A DNA stretch of 64,000 bases from Planctomycetota bacterium (lineage in GTDB: Bacteria; Planctomycetota; JAMOSO01). Below the pieces are notes generated by a model. It worked only from the letters and a program-made list of their open reading frames with translations, searched no databases and was not told where the DNA came from. The stretch is from positions 14,216 through 78,215 of the forward strand of contig JAMOSO010000071.1 in the NCBI GenBank assembly GCA_027063065.1, read 5' to 3'. The position numbers and the translations under genes are program-made. Each line of letters starts with the position of its first letter. The first letter of the stretch is position 1. Positions 43,647 to 53,315 of this stretch are shown here, one piece after another.

Positions 43647-44785
43647 AAATTTTATATCCAATATATTTACAATTACCTTCTCCATTAGCTAGATCTGTGC
43701 AAATAGTAAATACTTGTTATCACTTGGCTTTGCAAGGGGTGGCAGTTGATTTGTTGTGTGCTAATAGATGCGATATAAAAGAGATACAAGAGTTTTATGG
43801 CCTAGGCGATATACCAGCCAATTTTAAAATAATAGGCTTGCCCGCTTTAATTAAAACACCGACAAGTAAGTTGCGATTTTCAAGTAGGTTGCCATGGGAT
43901 TTCTTTTTAAAGCGCTATATTAAAAAAATAATAAATAATAGTGAAAGCCCTATTATTTATTTGCGTGAATTAAAAACAGCTAAAGCTGTTTTACCTATTT
44001 TAAAACAGTATCAATTAAAATCTGTGTACGAAGCACATCATATTGAATATCGTGTTTCAGATGCTAATTTATTATCTTTAGAAACCAAATTGTACAATGA
44101 AGTTTCTAAGGTTATTTGTATTACAAAGCAATTGTTGACAGAGATGCGAACAATATTTGTTGATGCCAATATTGGGCCGGCATTACCAAATGGTTGTAAT
44201 CCTGTCGATTTGTCCGCATTATCAGTCAGTCGAGAATATTTATTTTATGCTGGGCAGTTATACCGATGGAAAGGTGTAGATACCATTATAAAAATGATGA
44301 AATTTCTGCCTGAGCAAAAGTTGTTAATTGTCGGTGGCTCTAGCCAAGAAGATGTACAACGATGTAAAAAACTAGCTAGTGCAGAAAACGTACTTTCGCA
44401 AATTGACTTTATAGGTCAAGTTCCTCCATCACAGGTTGCTTTTTATGGGGCTAAGGCCAAGATTATGTTGTTGCCAAATGGCGATGAACTTTATAATAGT
44501 AGCTATACTTCCCCTATAAAATTATTTGAATATTTAAGTTATGCCAAGCCAATTGTCGCTTCTGATTTACCAACGATTTCTGATATTACTGCTTCGACAA
44601 AAAGTGCTTTGTTGGCAAAGCCAGATAACCCTCAATCATTTGCGGATGCGGTGCAACATATTTTAAATTCACCAGATTTATCAAACAAACTGTCAAAAAA
44701 TGCTTTGGCGCTTTCTAAAGCATATACTTGGGAACATAGAGCAACAGAACTTAAAAAATGTTTTAAACATATTTTGTCCAATTAA
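43643..44785 (+). CDS. Glycosyltransferase family 4-type protein
   Basis: 380 residues of GT-B fold. The N-terminal half has the acceptor domain (SLETKLYNEVSKVICITKQL, ALPNGCNPVDL) and the C-terminal half the donor site (EYLFYAGQLYRWKGVDTIIK and later SPIKLFEYLSYAKPIVASDL with the E(x7)E-like motif). It should transfer a sugar from a nucleotide donor to a lipid or glycan acceptor. It overlaps the phosphoesterase stop by four bases and has no other glycan gene next to it. Confidence 0.86.
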   Translation: MKILYPIYLQLPSPLARSVQIVNTCYHLALQGVAVDLLCANRCDIKEIQEFYGLGDIPANFKIIGLPALIKTPTSKLRFSSRLPWDFFLKRYIKKIINNSESPIIYLRELKTAKAVLPILKQYQLKSVYEAHHIEYRVSDANLLSLETKLYNEVSKVICITKQLLTEMRTIFVDANIGPALPNGCNPVDLSALSVSREYLFYAGQLYRWKGVDTIIKMMKFLPEQKLLIVGGSSQEDVQRCKKLASAENVLSQIDFIGQVPPSQVAFYGAKAKIMLLPNGDELYNSSYTSPIKLFEYLSYAKPIVASDLPTISDITASTKSALLAKPDNPQSFADAVQHILNSPDLSNKLSKNALALSKAYTWEHRATELKKCFKHILSN

Positions 44786-44871
44786 TAATATATATTTGCT
44801 ATAAATACAGTGGTTTACCTTAAGTCAATCATTATAATATTGTTCAAATAATATTTATATATGGAGCAGTA

Positions 44872-45486
44872 ATGCAAACACAGGTAGAAAAAGTAAGTTA
44901 TTGTATCGGTCAACAAATTGGTAATGATTTTAAACGTCAAGGTATTGAAGTTTGTGCAGATACATTAGGTAAGTCAATCGCCGATGCTTTGGCAAATGCG
45001 GAGCCAAAATTAAGCGTTGAAGAACAAGGTCAAGTTATGCAGGCTTTTCAAATGGAGATGCAAGGTAAACAACAAAAAGCTGCTGCGGAAGCAGGTGAGG
45101 TTAATCGTAAACTTGGCGTTGATTTCTTAAACGAAAAAGAATCTGCCGAAGGTGTACAAAAGACAGAATCTGGTTTATTGTATAAAATTATTGAAGAAGG
45201 TTCAGGTGATTCTCCAAAACCAACAGATACAGTAGAATGTCATTATCGCGGTACTTTAATTGATGGTAAGGAGTTTGACTCTTCTTATAAACGTGGTGAA
45301 ACAGCAAGTTTTCCAGTTAATGGCGTGATACAGGGCTGGCAAGAAGCGTTGCCAATGATGAAAGTTGGCGCAAAATGGGAACTTTATATCCATGCTGATT
45401 TGGCTTATGGCAATCAAGGTGCTGGTGCAGATATTGCACCTGGAGCAGCTTTGATTTTTGAAATAGAGTTAGTTAGCATAAAATAA
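44872..45486 (+). CDS. FKBP-type peptidyl-prolyl cis-trans isomerase, FklB-like
   Basis: 204 residues: a helical dimerisation domain (1-95, KVSYCIGQQIGNDFKRQGIE) and a C-terminal FKBP domain (KPTDTVECHYRGTLIDGKEF, then FPVNGVIQGWQEALPMMKVG). There is no signal peptide, so it resembles cytoplasmic FklB (FKBP22) more than periplasmic FkpA or secreted Mip. It catalyses proline isomerisation and acts as a chaperone. GGAG lies six bases before the ATG, and a strong terminator follows. Confidence 0.9.
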   Translation: MQTQVEKVSYCIGQQIGNDFKRQGIEVCADTLGKSIADALANAEPKLSVEEQGQVMQAFQMEMQGKQQKAAAEAGEVNRKLGVDFLNEKESAEGVQKTESGLLYKIIEEGSGDSPKPTDTVECHYRGTLIDGKEFDSSYKRGETASFPVNGVIQGWQEALPMMKVGAKWELYIHADLAYGNQGAGADIAPGAALIFEIELVSIK

Positions 45487-45518
45487 TCTTTTAAACTAAA
45501 TAAGATTAATTATATAAT

Positions 45519-45545
45519 GGGCGAACTTTATGTTCGCTCATTTTT
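45519..45545 (+). terminator. Intrinsic terminator of the FKBP gene
   Basis: Stem GGGCGAAC / GTTCGCTC (45519-45526 with 45532-45539, one G-U) followed by ATTTTT. Confidence 0.8.
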
Positions 45546-45575
45546 AAATAAGGGTTTATATGACAGGTTTTAAAC

Positions 45576-45692
45576 GTGCTGTTTGGACAATTGTCTACTC
45601 TTAATACCTTGTCGTTGGGTTTTGCAATAGTTTGCATTAGTGTTTTGGTGTGTATTGCGCTTTTAAGACAGTTATCAAAAAATCGACTATAA
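45576..45692 (+). CDS. Possible 38-residue single-pass membrane peptide
   Basis: A GTG-initiated frame of 38 codons between the FKBP terminator and the ileS promoter. It encodes one hydrophobic helix (LSLGFAIVCISVLVCIALL) followed by a basic tail RQLSKNRL, as in many small inner-membrane proteins. An AGG lies eight bases upstream. A short ATG frame at 45560 overlaps it. Nothing else is seen in the 307-base gap apart from the terminator and promoter. The call is tentative. Confidence 0.3.
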   Translation: MLFGQLSTLNTLSLGFAIVCISVLVCIALLRQLSKNRL

Positions 45693-45731
45693 TATTTGAA
45701 TCAAAAGAGTCCAAAACGGATATCGTTAGGT

Positions 45732-45759
45732 TTGATTTGCCACTTAATTACGCTATAAT
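45732..45759 (+). promoter_or_regulatory. Promoter candidate of ileS
   Basis: TTGATT (45732-45737), 16-base spacer, perfect TATAAT (45754-45759), 34 bases before the start. The leader is too short for a T-box. Confidence 0.55.
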
Positions 45760-45793
45760 TTAAAATTTTGTATCAAGACTCAGGAATAAAGCA

Positions 45794-48700
45794 ATGTGCA
45801 TACCATATAAACCAGTACCTTCAAAGGTAGATTTTGCCGATTTGGAAACTTCAATCCTAGATTTTTGGGATAAAAATAATATTTTTAAGAAAAGTTGTGA
45901 TCCTGCTAGGTTTACAAAATCGTATAGATTTTACGATGGACCTCCATTTGCAACAGGTTTGCCACATTATGGTCATTTGTTGGCTGGTATTATTAAGGAT
46001 ATTGTTCCAAGATTTTGGACAATGCGTGGCTATTATGTTGAACGCCGTTTTGGGTGGGATTGTCATGGTTTGCCTGTTGAGTTTGAAATGGAAAAAGAGC
46101 TTAATTTAAATGGTAAACATGAGATAGAGGATTATGGTGTTGATAAATTTAATGAGGATTGTCGCGGTATAGTTTTGCGATATACAGCACAATGGCAAGA
46201 TACTGTTAAGCGTATAGGTCGTTGGGTAGATTTTGACAATGACTATAAAACTATGGATCCAGAATTTATGGAGTCAATCTGGTGGGTTTTTAAAAGCTTA
46301 TGGGATAAAGGTTTGGTTTATGAAGGCCATAAGGTTATGCCTTATTGTCCAAGATGTACCACGGTTTTGTCTAATTTTGAAACAAATCAAGGTTATAAAG
46401 ATACGCAAGATCCAGCAATTACTGTTCGTTTTAAATTAAAAGATATGGACAATACCTATGTGATAGCATGGACAACCACGCCTTGGACCTTGCCGTCAAA
46501 TATTGCTTTAGCTACAGGAGCTAATATTGACTATGTTAAGGTTAAGGATGAACAGGGTGATATTTATATTATTGCCAAGGCTAGGGTGGGTAATTATTTT
46601 AATGACGAAAGTACCTTTGAAATTTTGGGTGAGTTAAAAGGTTCAGAGCTAAAAGGTTTATCTTATGAGCCATTGTTTGATTGTTGTCGTGAAGATATTG
46701 GTGATAAAAAAGCTTATGAAGTTGTCAATGCTGATTATGTCAGTACAGAAGATGGTACAGGTATAGTACATATTGCTCCAGCATTTGGTGAAGATGACTA
46801 TGCTGTTGCTCAAGCAAATGATATGGCATTTATTTGTACAGTTGACGATCAAGGTAAAATAGATAAGCATTTGCCAGAATATGAAGGTATGTTTGTTAAA
46901 GATGCGGACAAGGGTTTAATTAAACAGTTAAAAAATGAGGGTAAGTTGGTACATCAGGCTACTATACAACACTCATATCCGTTTTGTTGGCGGTGTGATT
47001 CGCCATTGATTTATCGTGCAGTATCTACTTGGTTTGTCAGTGTAGAAAAAATTAAGGATAAGATGTTGTCTACCAATGCTCAAACATCTTGGGTACCTAG
47101 CCATTTAAAAGATGGTCGTTTTGGTAAATGGTTGTCTGGCGCAAGAGATTGGGCTATTTCTCGCAATAGATATTGGGGCTCACCAATTCCTATTTGGCGA
47201 TGTCAAGAATGTGATGCTAAAAAAGTGATGGGTTCTATTGCAGAGTTAGAAAACGAATGTTCTCAAACTGTCAGTGATATTCATAAGCATTTTGTGGATA
47301 AAATAAGTTTAACTTGTCAATGTGGTGGCAAGATGACACGTGTAACCGAAGTTTTAGACTGCTGGTTTGAGTCGGGTTCTATGCCTTATGCACAGATGCA
47401 TTATCCTTTTGAAAATAAAGAAACCTTTGAAAATAATTTTCCAGCCGATTTTGTAGCTGAGGGCTTAGATCAAACCCGTGGTTGGTTTTATACTTTAACA
47501 GTTTTAGGTGCGGCCTTATTTGAAAAGCCAGCATTTAAAAATGTCATAGTTAATGGTTTGATTTTAGCCGAAGATGGCAAAAAGATGTCAAAGCGTCTTA
47601 AAAATTATCCTGCTCCAGATGTGGTTATGAATAAATATGGAGCCGAAGCATTGCGTTTATATTTAATTAATTCGCCTGTTGTACGCGGTGAAAGTTTAAA
47701 GTTCTCTGAAGATGGCATAGGCGAAATTATGCGTCAGGTGTTGTTGCCTCTGTGGAATTCTTATTCTTTTTTTACTACCTATGCCAATATTGATGGTTGG
47801 AAACCAGGTGATAAGATTAAAATAACTAGCGATATGGATAAATGGATTTTATCCAGAATGCAAACTTTGATTAAAGAAGTTAATGAAGAAATGGAAGCCT
47901 ATCGCTTGTATAAGGTGGTGGATTCTTTAGTTAGTTTTATTGATGACTTAACTAATTGGTATATAAGGCGTTCACGTCGTCGTTTTTGGAAATCTGAGGA
48001 TGACAGTGATAAAAATCAAGCATATCAAACATTATATAGTGTATTGGTAGAGTTATGTCATATTTTGGCTCCATTTTTGCCATTTGTCAGTGAAGAAATT
48101 TATGCTAATTTGGTAAAATCGGTTGATGAAAACGCTGAAGAATCGATACATTTATGTAAATTTCCATCTTATAATCCAGACTTGCGCGATGAGGCTTTAG
48201 AGGCAGAGATGGCAAATGTTATGCGTACCGTAGAAATGGGGCGTGCATTGCGTTCTACCCATGATTTGCGTATACGCCAACCGCTTGGGACGATTACGAT
48301 TATTTCTCGTGATGCCAGCGTAGAAAAAATATGTCAAAATCATCGTGATATCATTTTGGGAGAATTAAATATTAAAAATATAGAATTTTCTAGTGATGAG
48401 GCCTCTTTGGTAGATTTAAGTGCTAAGGCCAATTTTAAGATGTTGGGACGTAAATTAGGCAAAAATATGAAAGCAGCGGCATCGCTAATTGCTAAATTTG
48501 ATTCTGCTTTGATTTCTAAATTACAAGAGGGTGGTACTACAGATATTGTTATTGATAATCAAACTTTTACTTTGAGTTTAGATGATATTATTGTGCATCG
48601 TACTTGTAAGGAAGGTACTGTAATAGAAACGGACAAGGGGATTACAGTTGCTATTGACACTACAATTACTGATGAGTTACGTATAGAAGGCACTGCTAGA

Positions 48701-48940
48701 GAGCTTGTTAATCGTATTCAAAACTTGCGCAAAGAAGCTGGTTTTGAGGTTGCTGATCGTATACAGATGGCGTTAGTGGGCGGTAACGATGATATTAAAA
48801 CTGCCATAGACCAGCATAAGGATTATTTATGTGCTGAGACTCTATGTCGGGAAATTTTAACAGAAATACCTAAAGATTCATTTAACAAGGATGAGGATAT
48901 TTTGGGTTCTAAACTCAGTATCTATTTGGTAAGAGTTTAG
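45794..48940 (+). CDS. ileS: Isoleucyl-tRNA synthetase
   Basis: 1048 residues. The class I motifs are DGPPFATGLPHYGHLLAG (HIGH) and DGKKMSKRLKNYP (KMSKS); between them is the editing domain (IAWTTTPWTLPSN), and the anticodon-binding region follows. The length and HYGHLLAG form point to the longer, eukaryote-like (IleRS2-type) branch, members of which can resist mupirocin; E. coli IleRS is 938 residues. This subtype call is by motif only. The gene has its own promoter and is followed after 23 bases by an unknown membrane protein gene. Confidence 0.95.
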   Translation: MCIPYKPVPSKVDFADLETSILDFWDKNNIFKKSCDPARFTKSYRFYDGPPFATGLPHYGHLLAGIIKDIVPRFWTMRGYYVERRFGWDCHGLPVEFEMEKELNLNGKHEIEDYGVDKFNEDCRGIVLRYTAQWQDTVKRIGRWVDFDNDYKTMDPEFMESIWWVFKSLWDKGLVYEGHKVMPYCPRCTTVLSNFETNQGYKDTQDPAITVRFKLKDMDNTYVIAWTTTPWTLPSNIALATGANIDYVKVKDEQGDIYIIAKARVGNYFNDESTFEILGELKGSELKGLSYEPLFDCCREDIGDKKAYEVVNADYVSTEDGTGIVHIAPAFGEDDYAVAQANDMAFICTVDDQGKIDKHLPEYEGMFVKDADKGLIKQLKNEGKLVHQATIQHSYPFCWRCDSPLIYRAVSTWFVSVEKIKDKMLSTNAQTSWVPSHLKDGRFGKWLSGARDWAISRNRYWGSPIPIWRCQECDAKKVMGSIAELENECSQTVSDIHKHFVDKISLTCQCGGKMTRVTEVLDCWFESGSMPYAQMHYPFENKETFENNFPADFVAEGLDQTRGWFYTLTVLGAALFEKPAFKNVIVNGLILAEDGKKMSKRLKNYPAPDVVMNKYGAEALRLYLINSPVVRGESLKFSEDGIGEIMRQVLLPLWNSYSFFTTYANIDGWKPGDKIKITSDMDKWILSRMQTLIKEVNEEMEAYRLYKVVDSLVSFIDDLTNWYIRRSRRRFWKSEDDSDKNQAYQTLYSVLVELCHILAPFLPFVSEEIYANLVKSVDENAEESIHLCKFPSYNPDLRDEALEAEMANVMRTVEMGRALRSTHDLRIRQPLGTITIISRDASVEKICQNHRDIILGELNIKNIEFSSDEASLVDLSAKANFKMLGRKLGKNMKAAASLIAKFDSALISKLQEGGTTDIVIDNQTFTLSLDDIIVHRTCKEGTVIETDKGITVAIDTTITDELRIEGTARELVNRIQNLRKEAGFEVADRIQMALVGGNDDIKTAIDQHKDYLCAETLCREILTEIPKDSFNKDEDILGSKLSIYLVRV

Positions 48941-48963
48941 TTAATTTACGGAGTTATGGAGCA

Positions 48964-49356
48964 GTGATATATTTTGCATCGCCGGTTTTTTTACTTTTGG
49001 TTGTGCCATTAGGTGTATTACTGCTTTATGCTTTGATTAAATTTGCCAATCCACCGCAGTTTAATCCACCAAGCATAAGATTTTATAGTAAAATAAACAA
49101 GCGTGAATTAAGTATGAAATTTGGATTAGGCTTAGATGTGTGGTTGCTCTTTAGTATAGCGTTTATGTCTATAATCACGCTTTCAGAACCAGTTGTTTAT
49201 GTGGTTAATCATATAATCTCTTTTAATGCTTTTTGTATGGCTTATTGTTTGATAGCTAGTTTATGTTGGTTGTTTGTAGATTTTACAATGGTTTATAAAA
49301 ACAAGGAGCAACTTAGACAATTTAAGCTATTAGTTCCAAGGGTTCCCATTGACTAA
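48964..49356 (+). CDS. Small membrane protein of unknown function downstream of ileS
   Basis: 130 residues from a GTG start with GGAG seven bases upstream. Hydrophobic segments lie at about 6-25, 53-75 and 84-105, so three membrane helices are likely. The second half of the gap-free run continues into 49370. No family recognised; the lipoprotein signal peptidase gene that often follows ileS is not here. Confidence 0.7.
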   Translation: MIYFASPVFLLLVVPLGVLLLYALIKFANPPQFNPPSIRFYSKINKRELSMKFGLGLDVWLLFSIAFMSIITLSEPVVYVVNHIISFNAFCMAYCLIASLCWLFVDFTMVYKNKEQLRQFKLLVPRVPID

Positions 49357-49369
49357 AAAGGGCAGGCAT

Positions 49370-49624
49370 ATGTCGCTGGGTAAAATTCTAAACAAGCAAA
49401 TAGCTTGGTTAGAAAGTTTTGATGTTGTAAAAAAAGTTATTTTAGGGCGTACAGAAAATTGCAGGCATTCATTTAGATCTGGATATTTAAAAGTACAGCA
49501 TGATTTAGATGGTGGGTTTATAATTAAAGCTTTTTCTGGCAATGGGGTAGTTGATATTTTTGTAAGGTGTGAGGAGCAACATCGTGAGTATATTAAAGAT
49601 TTGATACGCAAGCGGTTCACATGA
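49370..49624 (+). CDS. Small soluble protein of unknown function
   Basis: 84 residues from the ATG at 49370 (GGCAGG ahead); a TTG at 49349 with AAGGG upstream is an alternative and would overlap the previous gene. The product is a mixed alpha/beta chain (MSLGKILNKQIAWLESFDVV). It overlaps the next gene by four bases (ATGA), so translation is coupled. No motif I recognise. Confidence 0.68.
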   Translation: MSLGKILNKQIAWLESFDVVKKVILGRTENCRHSFRSGYLKVQHDLDGGFIIKAFSGNGVVDIFVRCEEQHREYIKDLIRKRFT

Positions 49625-50199
49625 TTAGAATATTGTTGTTATTTTGTTTTGTATTATCATTTAATTGTGCTAAATCACAACCAACTACAGCTAAAGATGC
49701 GTCTGTGGATAATAAGCAAGAAGCAGAGTTTTCTGCTTTTGGATATAGATTGGGTGATGTATTGCCAGAAACAGATATTATATCTGTTAAAGGACTAAAA
49801 AATAAAATCGAACCATTAATATCTTATAAAATATTTAAAAATTATTATGCAGAAATAACTCCTGATAGTCGTTTGATTTATCGCATTGATGCTGATGGTA
49901 TATTGCCAAGTTTAAAACAGGCGAAAGATGAAATAGAAATTTTAAGGCGTTTATTGTCTAAAAAATATGGCTCGGGGATAGATAAGGTTAATTTAAATAA
50001 TAATCGCTATTTAGAGTTTAGTTGTCAGAGGGGGGTGATTCGTATGAGTCGACGCAAAAAACGTGTAAATATTTGTTATATTGATTTTGATACTATGATT
50101 ATAGCCAATCAAGAATATCAAAAAAAACGTGAGCAACAAAACAAAGAGAAGGCTTTGGAGGTGAAAAAAGGGGCATTTAGAAATTTAGATGCATTGTAA
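49621..50199 (+). CDS. Secreted protein of unknown function
   Basis: 192 residues with an N-terminal signal peptide (IRILLLFCFVLSFNCAKSQ); the cysteine at 16 does not sit in a convincing lipobox. The mature part is an alpha/beta domain with a basic C-terminal tail of Lys/Gln/Arg. It is the third gene of the ileS-downstream run and probably periplasmic. I do not recognise the family. Confidence 0.75.
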   Translation: MIRILLLFCFVLSFNCAKSQPTTAKDASVDNKQEAEFSAFGYRLGDVLPETDIISVKGLKNKIEPLISYKIFKNYYAEITPDSRLIYRIDADGILPSLKQAKDEIEILRRLLSKKYGSGIDKVNLNNNRYLEFSCQRGVIRMSRRKKRVNICYIDFDTMIIANQEYQKKREQQNKEKALEVKKGAFRNLDAL

Positions 50200-50410
50200 G
50201 TGTTGGAATTAAATCTAAAAGTTATCAAATTTACAAAAGCATTGTTTATGCTTAAGTTGTTGTACTGTAAATAGTTATATATATCAATTTTATTGGTATG
50301 TCGGAAGGCAGAAAAAGGTGATTAAAAAATTGCCAGATGATATAAGCTGGCTAATATAAAAAGAACAATGTAGTAATGTTATTTATATGGCAACACTTTT
50401 GGGAGTTTGT

Positions 50411-50572
50411 ATGAGTCATCAGCAAAAATCACGTTGTATCCGTTTTGAAAAAAAATCACAAGTTCGTTCTGAACGCAGAAAAATTCATGGAATTCTTGAA
50501 GATGTAAGGCGTTCTGGGCAGTTAGAAGAATATTCTGAATGTACTGCAGAAGATATTTTAAGGGCTAGTTAA
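50411..50572 (+). CDS. Small charged cytoplasmic protein
   Basis: 53 residues from the ATG at 50411, which has GGGAG upstream; an in-frame ATG at 50387 lacks a ribosome binding site. The chain is rich in Arg, Lys and Glu (KKSQVRSERRKIHGILEDVR) and looks like a single long helix with one short turn. The 211 bases before it hold only a short inverted repeat and no clear gene. Function unknown. Confidence 0.55.
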   Translation: MSHQQKSRCIRFEKKSQVRSERRKIHGILEDVRRSGQLEEYSECTAEDILRAS

Positions 50573-50740
50573 TTATTGGGGGAGGGTTTTGTTGGTGTAA
50601 TCACAAAAAGGGCGGTCAATTGGTATTATTTAAATCGGTAAGAATAAAAAATGTTTATTTTAATTTTCTATTTGTTATATTGTCCGTAAATAAGTATGAG
50701 TTTGCCTAAATAGGTGTGTTTTGTAAATTGAGGAGTAAAA

Positions 50741-51217
50741 ATGCAAAAATTGAAGGTGTCAGTGTTGGTGGTAATGGGTTTTGGTTTTTTTATGGCAGCA
50801 AATGTACAAGCAAAGTCAGAAGCTGCATTTCCAAAAGATTGGAAAACATGGAAAGTGGTTAGGTCGGGTGCAATTCCGGCAAAAGGTGCAATGCCCAAGG
50901 ATTTAGCTCATGTGGTCGCCGATACTTATGAGACTTATGCTTGGGTCAATAATGGCAAGGGCTCAGCTTATAATATTCGTATTAATCCTAAGCAAACCAA
51001 AGATTACGATGAAGATATTGCAACTGGTGTCTTAGAATTAGTAGATATAAAAGCTATTCTTGTAACAGAACATCTTTTGGGTGAGCCAGTATACGGAGCG
51101 TATACTTATGATGGTAAGGATATTTCATCTGCACATCCTTCTTTAGAAGTTAAATCATGTATTAAATGCCATACTGGTTACGAAGGTTTTAAGGCTGGGG
51201 TTTTTCAAGTAAAATAA
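50741..51217 (+). CDS. Secreted c-type haem protein, cytochrome P460-like
   Basis: 158 residues with a clear signal peptide ([19 protein letters not shown], cleavage near 24). The mature protein begins [13 protein letters not shown] and has one haem c attachment site, CIKCH at 140-144, close to the C-terminus, with an arrangement like cytochrome P460 and related small monohaem proteins (FPxxWxxW near the start, CxxCH near the end). P460 proteins bind nitric oxide or oxidise hydroxylamine. The chemoreceptor gene starts four bases after its stop, so it may be a periplasmic ligand or redox partner for that receptor. The P460 label is tentative. Confidence 0.72.
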   Translation: MQKLKVSVLVVMGFGFFMAANVQAKSEAAFPKDWKTWKVVRSGAIPAKGAMPKDLAHVVADTYETYAWVNNGKGSAYNIRINPKQTKDYDEDIATGVLELVDIKAILVTEHLLGEPVYGAYTYDGKDISSAHPSLEVKSCIKCHTGYEGFKAGVFQVK

Positions 51218-51221
51218 TTTA

Positions 51222-52991
51222 ATGACTTCTATAAAGAAAAAAATAATATTAGGGCAAGCTTTAATGCTTGTCCTAATGAGTATTCTTTTTGGCTATTCTA
51301 GGTATAATGGACAATTTAATTTTGCTTTAAGGGCTTCAGAAAAATCAGGCAGTGAGGCTACCAAGCCTATTATTGAGTTAATGGAAAAATCCATTGCTGG
51401 CGGTAATTATCTATATATTTTAGATCCAGAATTTGCAAAATTCTTTTTTCATAAAATATTGTATTTTGAAGTTGAAGGAGTCTCAAAAAACTCAACTAGG
51501 CTGGGTATTGTTTATGATCAAAAAAATAAATGCAATATAAGAAGTGTTTATTCAACAGAATATAAAGCAAAGCTCACTAAAAAAATAGCAAAGGCTCAAA
51601 AGGTTTTGGCTAAGCTACCAGAATCTCATCCCAAACGGGCTAAAATTTTAGATTTAAAAAATAAATTTCAGGCATCTTTGGATGAAGTAAGTTCTAATTT
51701 ATCACGTGTTGCGTTATTAAAACGTACATATCAAATGCCAAAAGAGTTGCAGGCCACAGATGCTTTTCTTGATAAGAAAAGATGGTTGCTACATATGATT
51801 ATTCCCTTTGGAGAAAACAACTCTGGCAAAATGCATTTGGTTTTAGATGCATCTGAGTTTAAAGGGTTTAAAAGCGAAATTTTAAGCGATGTAATTCCAA
51901 TGACTGCTGGGTTGCTTGTGATAGGTTTGGTTATTGCTATTTTGTTGGCTAGAGCAATAGCTGCCCCATTGTATAAAACAGCTAGTTATGTTAAAGAGTT
52001 GGCAGAAGGCGGCGGTGATTTAACTAAACAAATTGAGTTTAGTAATTATAAAGAGATTGACTCTATGGTTGAGCAATTAAATTTATTTTTAGCGAATATG
52101 CGCAGTATAATTGTGTCGGTGAAAAGTACGTCTGAGGCATTAAGAAATTTATCAGAATCATTGATGAATGTCGGTGCCGAGATGGTTACTGAAGCTGAAT
52201 CTACAGATAGAAGTACAGCTGAAATGGCTGAAATAACTAATAAGCTGAAAGATAAAATATATAAAATTTCGCAACGTTCTGATAATATCTCTAGCTCTTT
52301 TGAAGAAGTATCGCAATCCACCAAAAGTTTAGAAACTTCATTTAAAGAGGTTACTGCTGAGGCTCAAGATGTGGCTAATAAATCAGGCGAAGCAAAGCGT
52401 AAGTCTGAAAATGCGTTAAATGAAATGCAAAACTTATCTAATGAAGTGGCTGGTATTGAAAAGTTTTCTGGTATTATTATGGATATTGCCAGTCAAACCA
52501 ATTTGTTAGCATTAAATGCTACAATAGAGTCTGCTTCGGCGGGTGAAGTGGGTAAGGGCTTTGCAGTTGTTGCCAATGAAATCAAGGTATTAGCTAAAAA
52601 AAGTGCTGAGGCGGCGCAAGAAATTACTGCTAGACTTGAGACAATACAAGCTAGTACAGACATTTCTTTAGAAACCTTTGAAGGGGTGTCTAACGCAGTT
52701 GATTCAAACAGTAAAAGCAACGAAATGATTGCTAAAAATACTGCAGATCAAAATAGCAATGTACAAAAAGTGCATGATATTGTGCAGGAAAATAACGCAG
52801 AAATATCTGAAATCTCATTTGCTGTCGATGAGGTGGCGGTTGATGCTGTTAAGGTTACAGATAATGCGCATAATTCTTCTAAAAGTATTACAGAAGTATT
52901 AGATAAAATTTTGTCGGTTAATAAGACGGCAGAAGACCTGTCTGAAAAATCAGTTGTTCTGTCTGATTTGGTTAACAAATTTAAAGTTTAA
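51222..52991 (+). CDS. Methyl-accepting chemotaxis protein
   Basis: 589 residues: transmembrane helix 1 (about 8-25), a periplasmic sensor region of about 200 residues with no domain I recognise, transmembrane helix 2 (about 226-247), HAMP (248-300) and a long coiled-coil signalling domain with the hairpin tip [20 protein letters not shown] (421-440). It ends FKV and lacks a C-terminal CheR-binding pentapeptide. It should signal through CheW and CheA to the flagellar motor. The four-base gap to the secreted haem protein makes co-transcription near certain. Confidence 0.92.
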   Translation: MTSIKKKIILGQALMLVLMSILFGYSRYNGQFNFALRASEKSGSEATKPIIELMEKSIAGGNYLYILDPEFAKFFFHKILYFEVEGVSKNSTRLGIVYDQKNKCNIRSVYSTEYKAKLTKKIAKAQKVLAKLPESHPKRAKILDLKNKFQASLDEVSSNLSRVALLKRTYQMPKELQATDAFLDKKRWLLHMIIPFGENNSGKMHLVLDASEFKGFKSEILSDVIPMTAGLLVIGLVIAILLARAIAAPLYKTASYVKELAEGGGDLTKQIEFSNYKEIDSMVEQLNLFLANMRSIIVSVKSTSEALRNLSESLMNVGAEMVTEAESTDRSTAEMAEITNKLKDKIYKISQRSDNISSSFEEVSQSTKSLETSFKEVTAEAQDVANKSGEAKRKSENALNEMQNLSNEVAGIEKFSGIIMDIASQTNLLALNATIESASAGEVGKGFAVVANEIKVLAKKSAEAAQEITARLETIQASTDISLETFEGVSNAVDSNSKSNEMIAKNTADQNSNVQKVHDIVQENNAEISEISFAVDEVAVDAVKVTDNAHNSSKSITEVLDKILSVNKTAEDLSEKSVVLSDLVNKFKV

Positions 52992-53004
52992 AATTTCAAA
53001 AAGA

Positions 53005-53034
53005 AAACCCCAGTGATTTGCACCACTGGGGTTT
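53005..53034. terminator. Intrinsic terminator shared by convergent genes
   Basis: An 11-bp stem AAACCCCAGTG / CACTGGGGTTT with an 8-base loop. On the minus strand it is followed by TCTTTTT, so it mainly ends the zinc-ribbon gene transcript, but it also lies 14 bases after the chemoreceptor stop. Confidence 0.8.
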
Positions 53035-53040
53035 CCAACC

Positions 53041-53109
53041 CTTGTAACCCGGAGCCTCTACTGGTTCCGTACTATCAAAACGATGCGCTGATAGAAGCGC
53101 CTAAATCGG
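53041..53109 (-). ncRNA. Candidate structured 3' UTR or small RNA downstream of the zinc-ribbon gene
   Basis: Between the zinc-ribbon stop and the terminator lie two stems: 53050-53056 with 53063-53069 (7 bp including a G-U, 6-base loop) and 53072-53077 with 53089-53094 (6 bp). The stretch is more G/C-rich than its surroundings. It may be a structured 3' UTR, possibly releasing a small RNA that ends at the strong terminator. No known family matched by eye. Confidence 0.35.
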
Positions 53110-53280
53110 TTAAACGTTTAAAGCCTCTTGCGAAATGGCTGCTCCCTTAGCTGCGCAGTCTGGACATTCCACTTGTGCTATATGTGGAAGTTTGATAGAC
53201 ATGCGGCCAAAAAGCCATTTATCATCATAGAGAACCCGATGACATCCCTTGCATTGGGCGGATAACGCTCCTTTAACCAT
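53110..53280 (-). CDS. 56-residue zinc-ribbon protein
   Basis: A short gene with a strong ribosome binding site (GAGAGGAG seven bases before the ATG). The product has two cysteine pairs, C10-K-G-C13 and C39-P-D-C42, which can bind one zinc, with a basic middle. It has its own promoter candidate, an inverted repeat upstream and a strong terminator downstream, all supporting a real gene. Such small ribbons act in nucleic-acid binding or as adaptors; the function is unknown. Confidence 0.7.
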   Translation of the reverse strand: MVKGALSAQCKGCHRVLYDDKWLFGRMSIKLPHIAQVECPDCAAKGAAISQEALNV

Positions 53281-53315
53281 ACCTTGCTCCTCTCATAAAA
53301 AAATTGAGACAGTCA

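Noticed and set aside
45560-45604. ATG-initiated 14-codon frame (MTGFKRAVWTIVYS)
   Set aside because: Too short and without supporting features; it overlaps the better candidate at 45576 in another frame.
50321-50362. Very short GTG frame (VIKKLPDDISWLI) with GGAAGG upstream
   Set aside because: Thirteen codons only, with no sign of a leader function; it could be chance.
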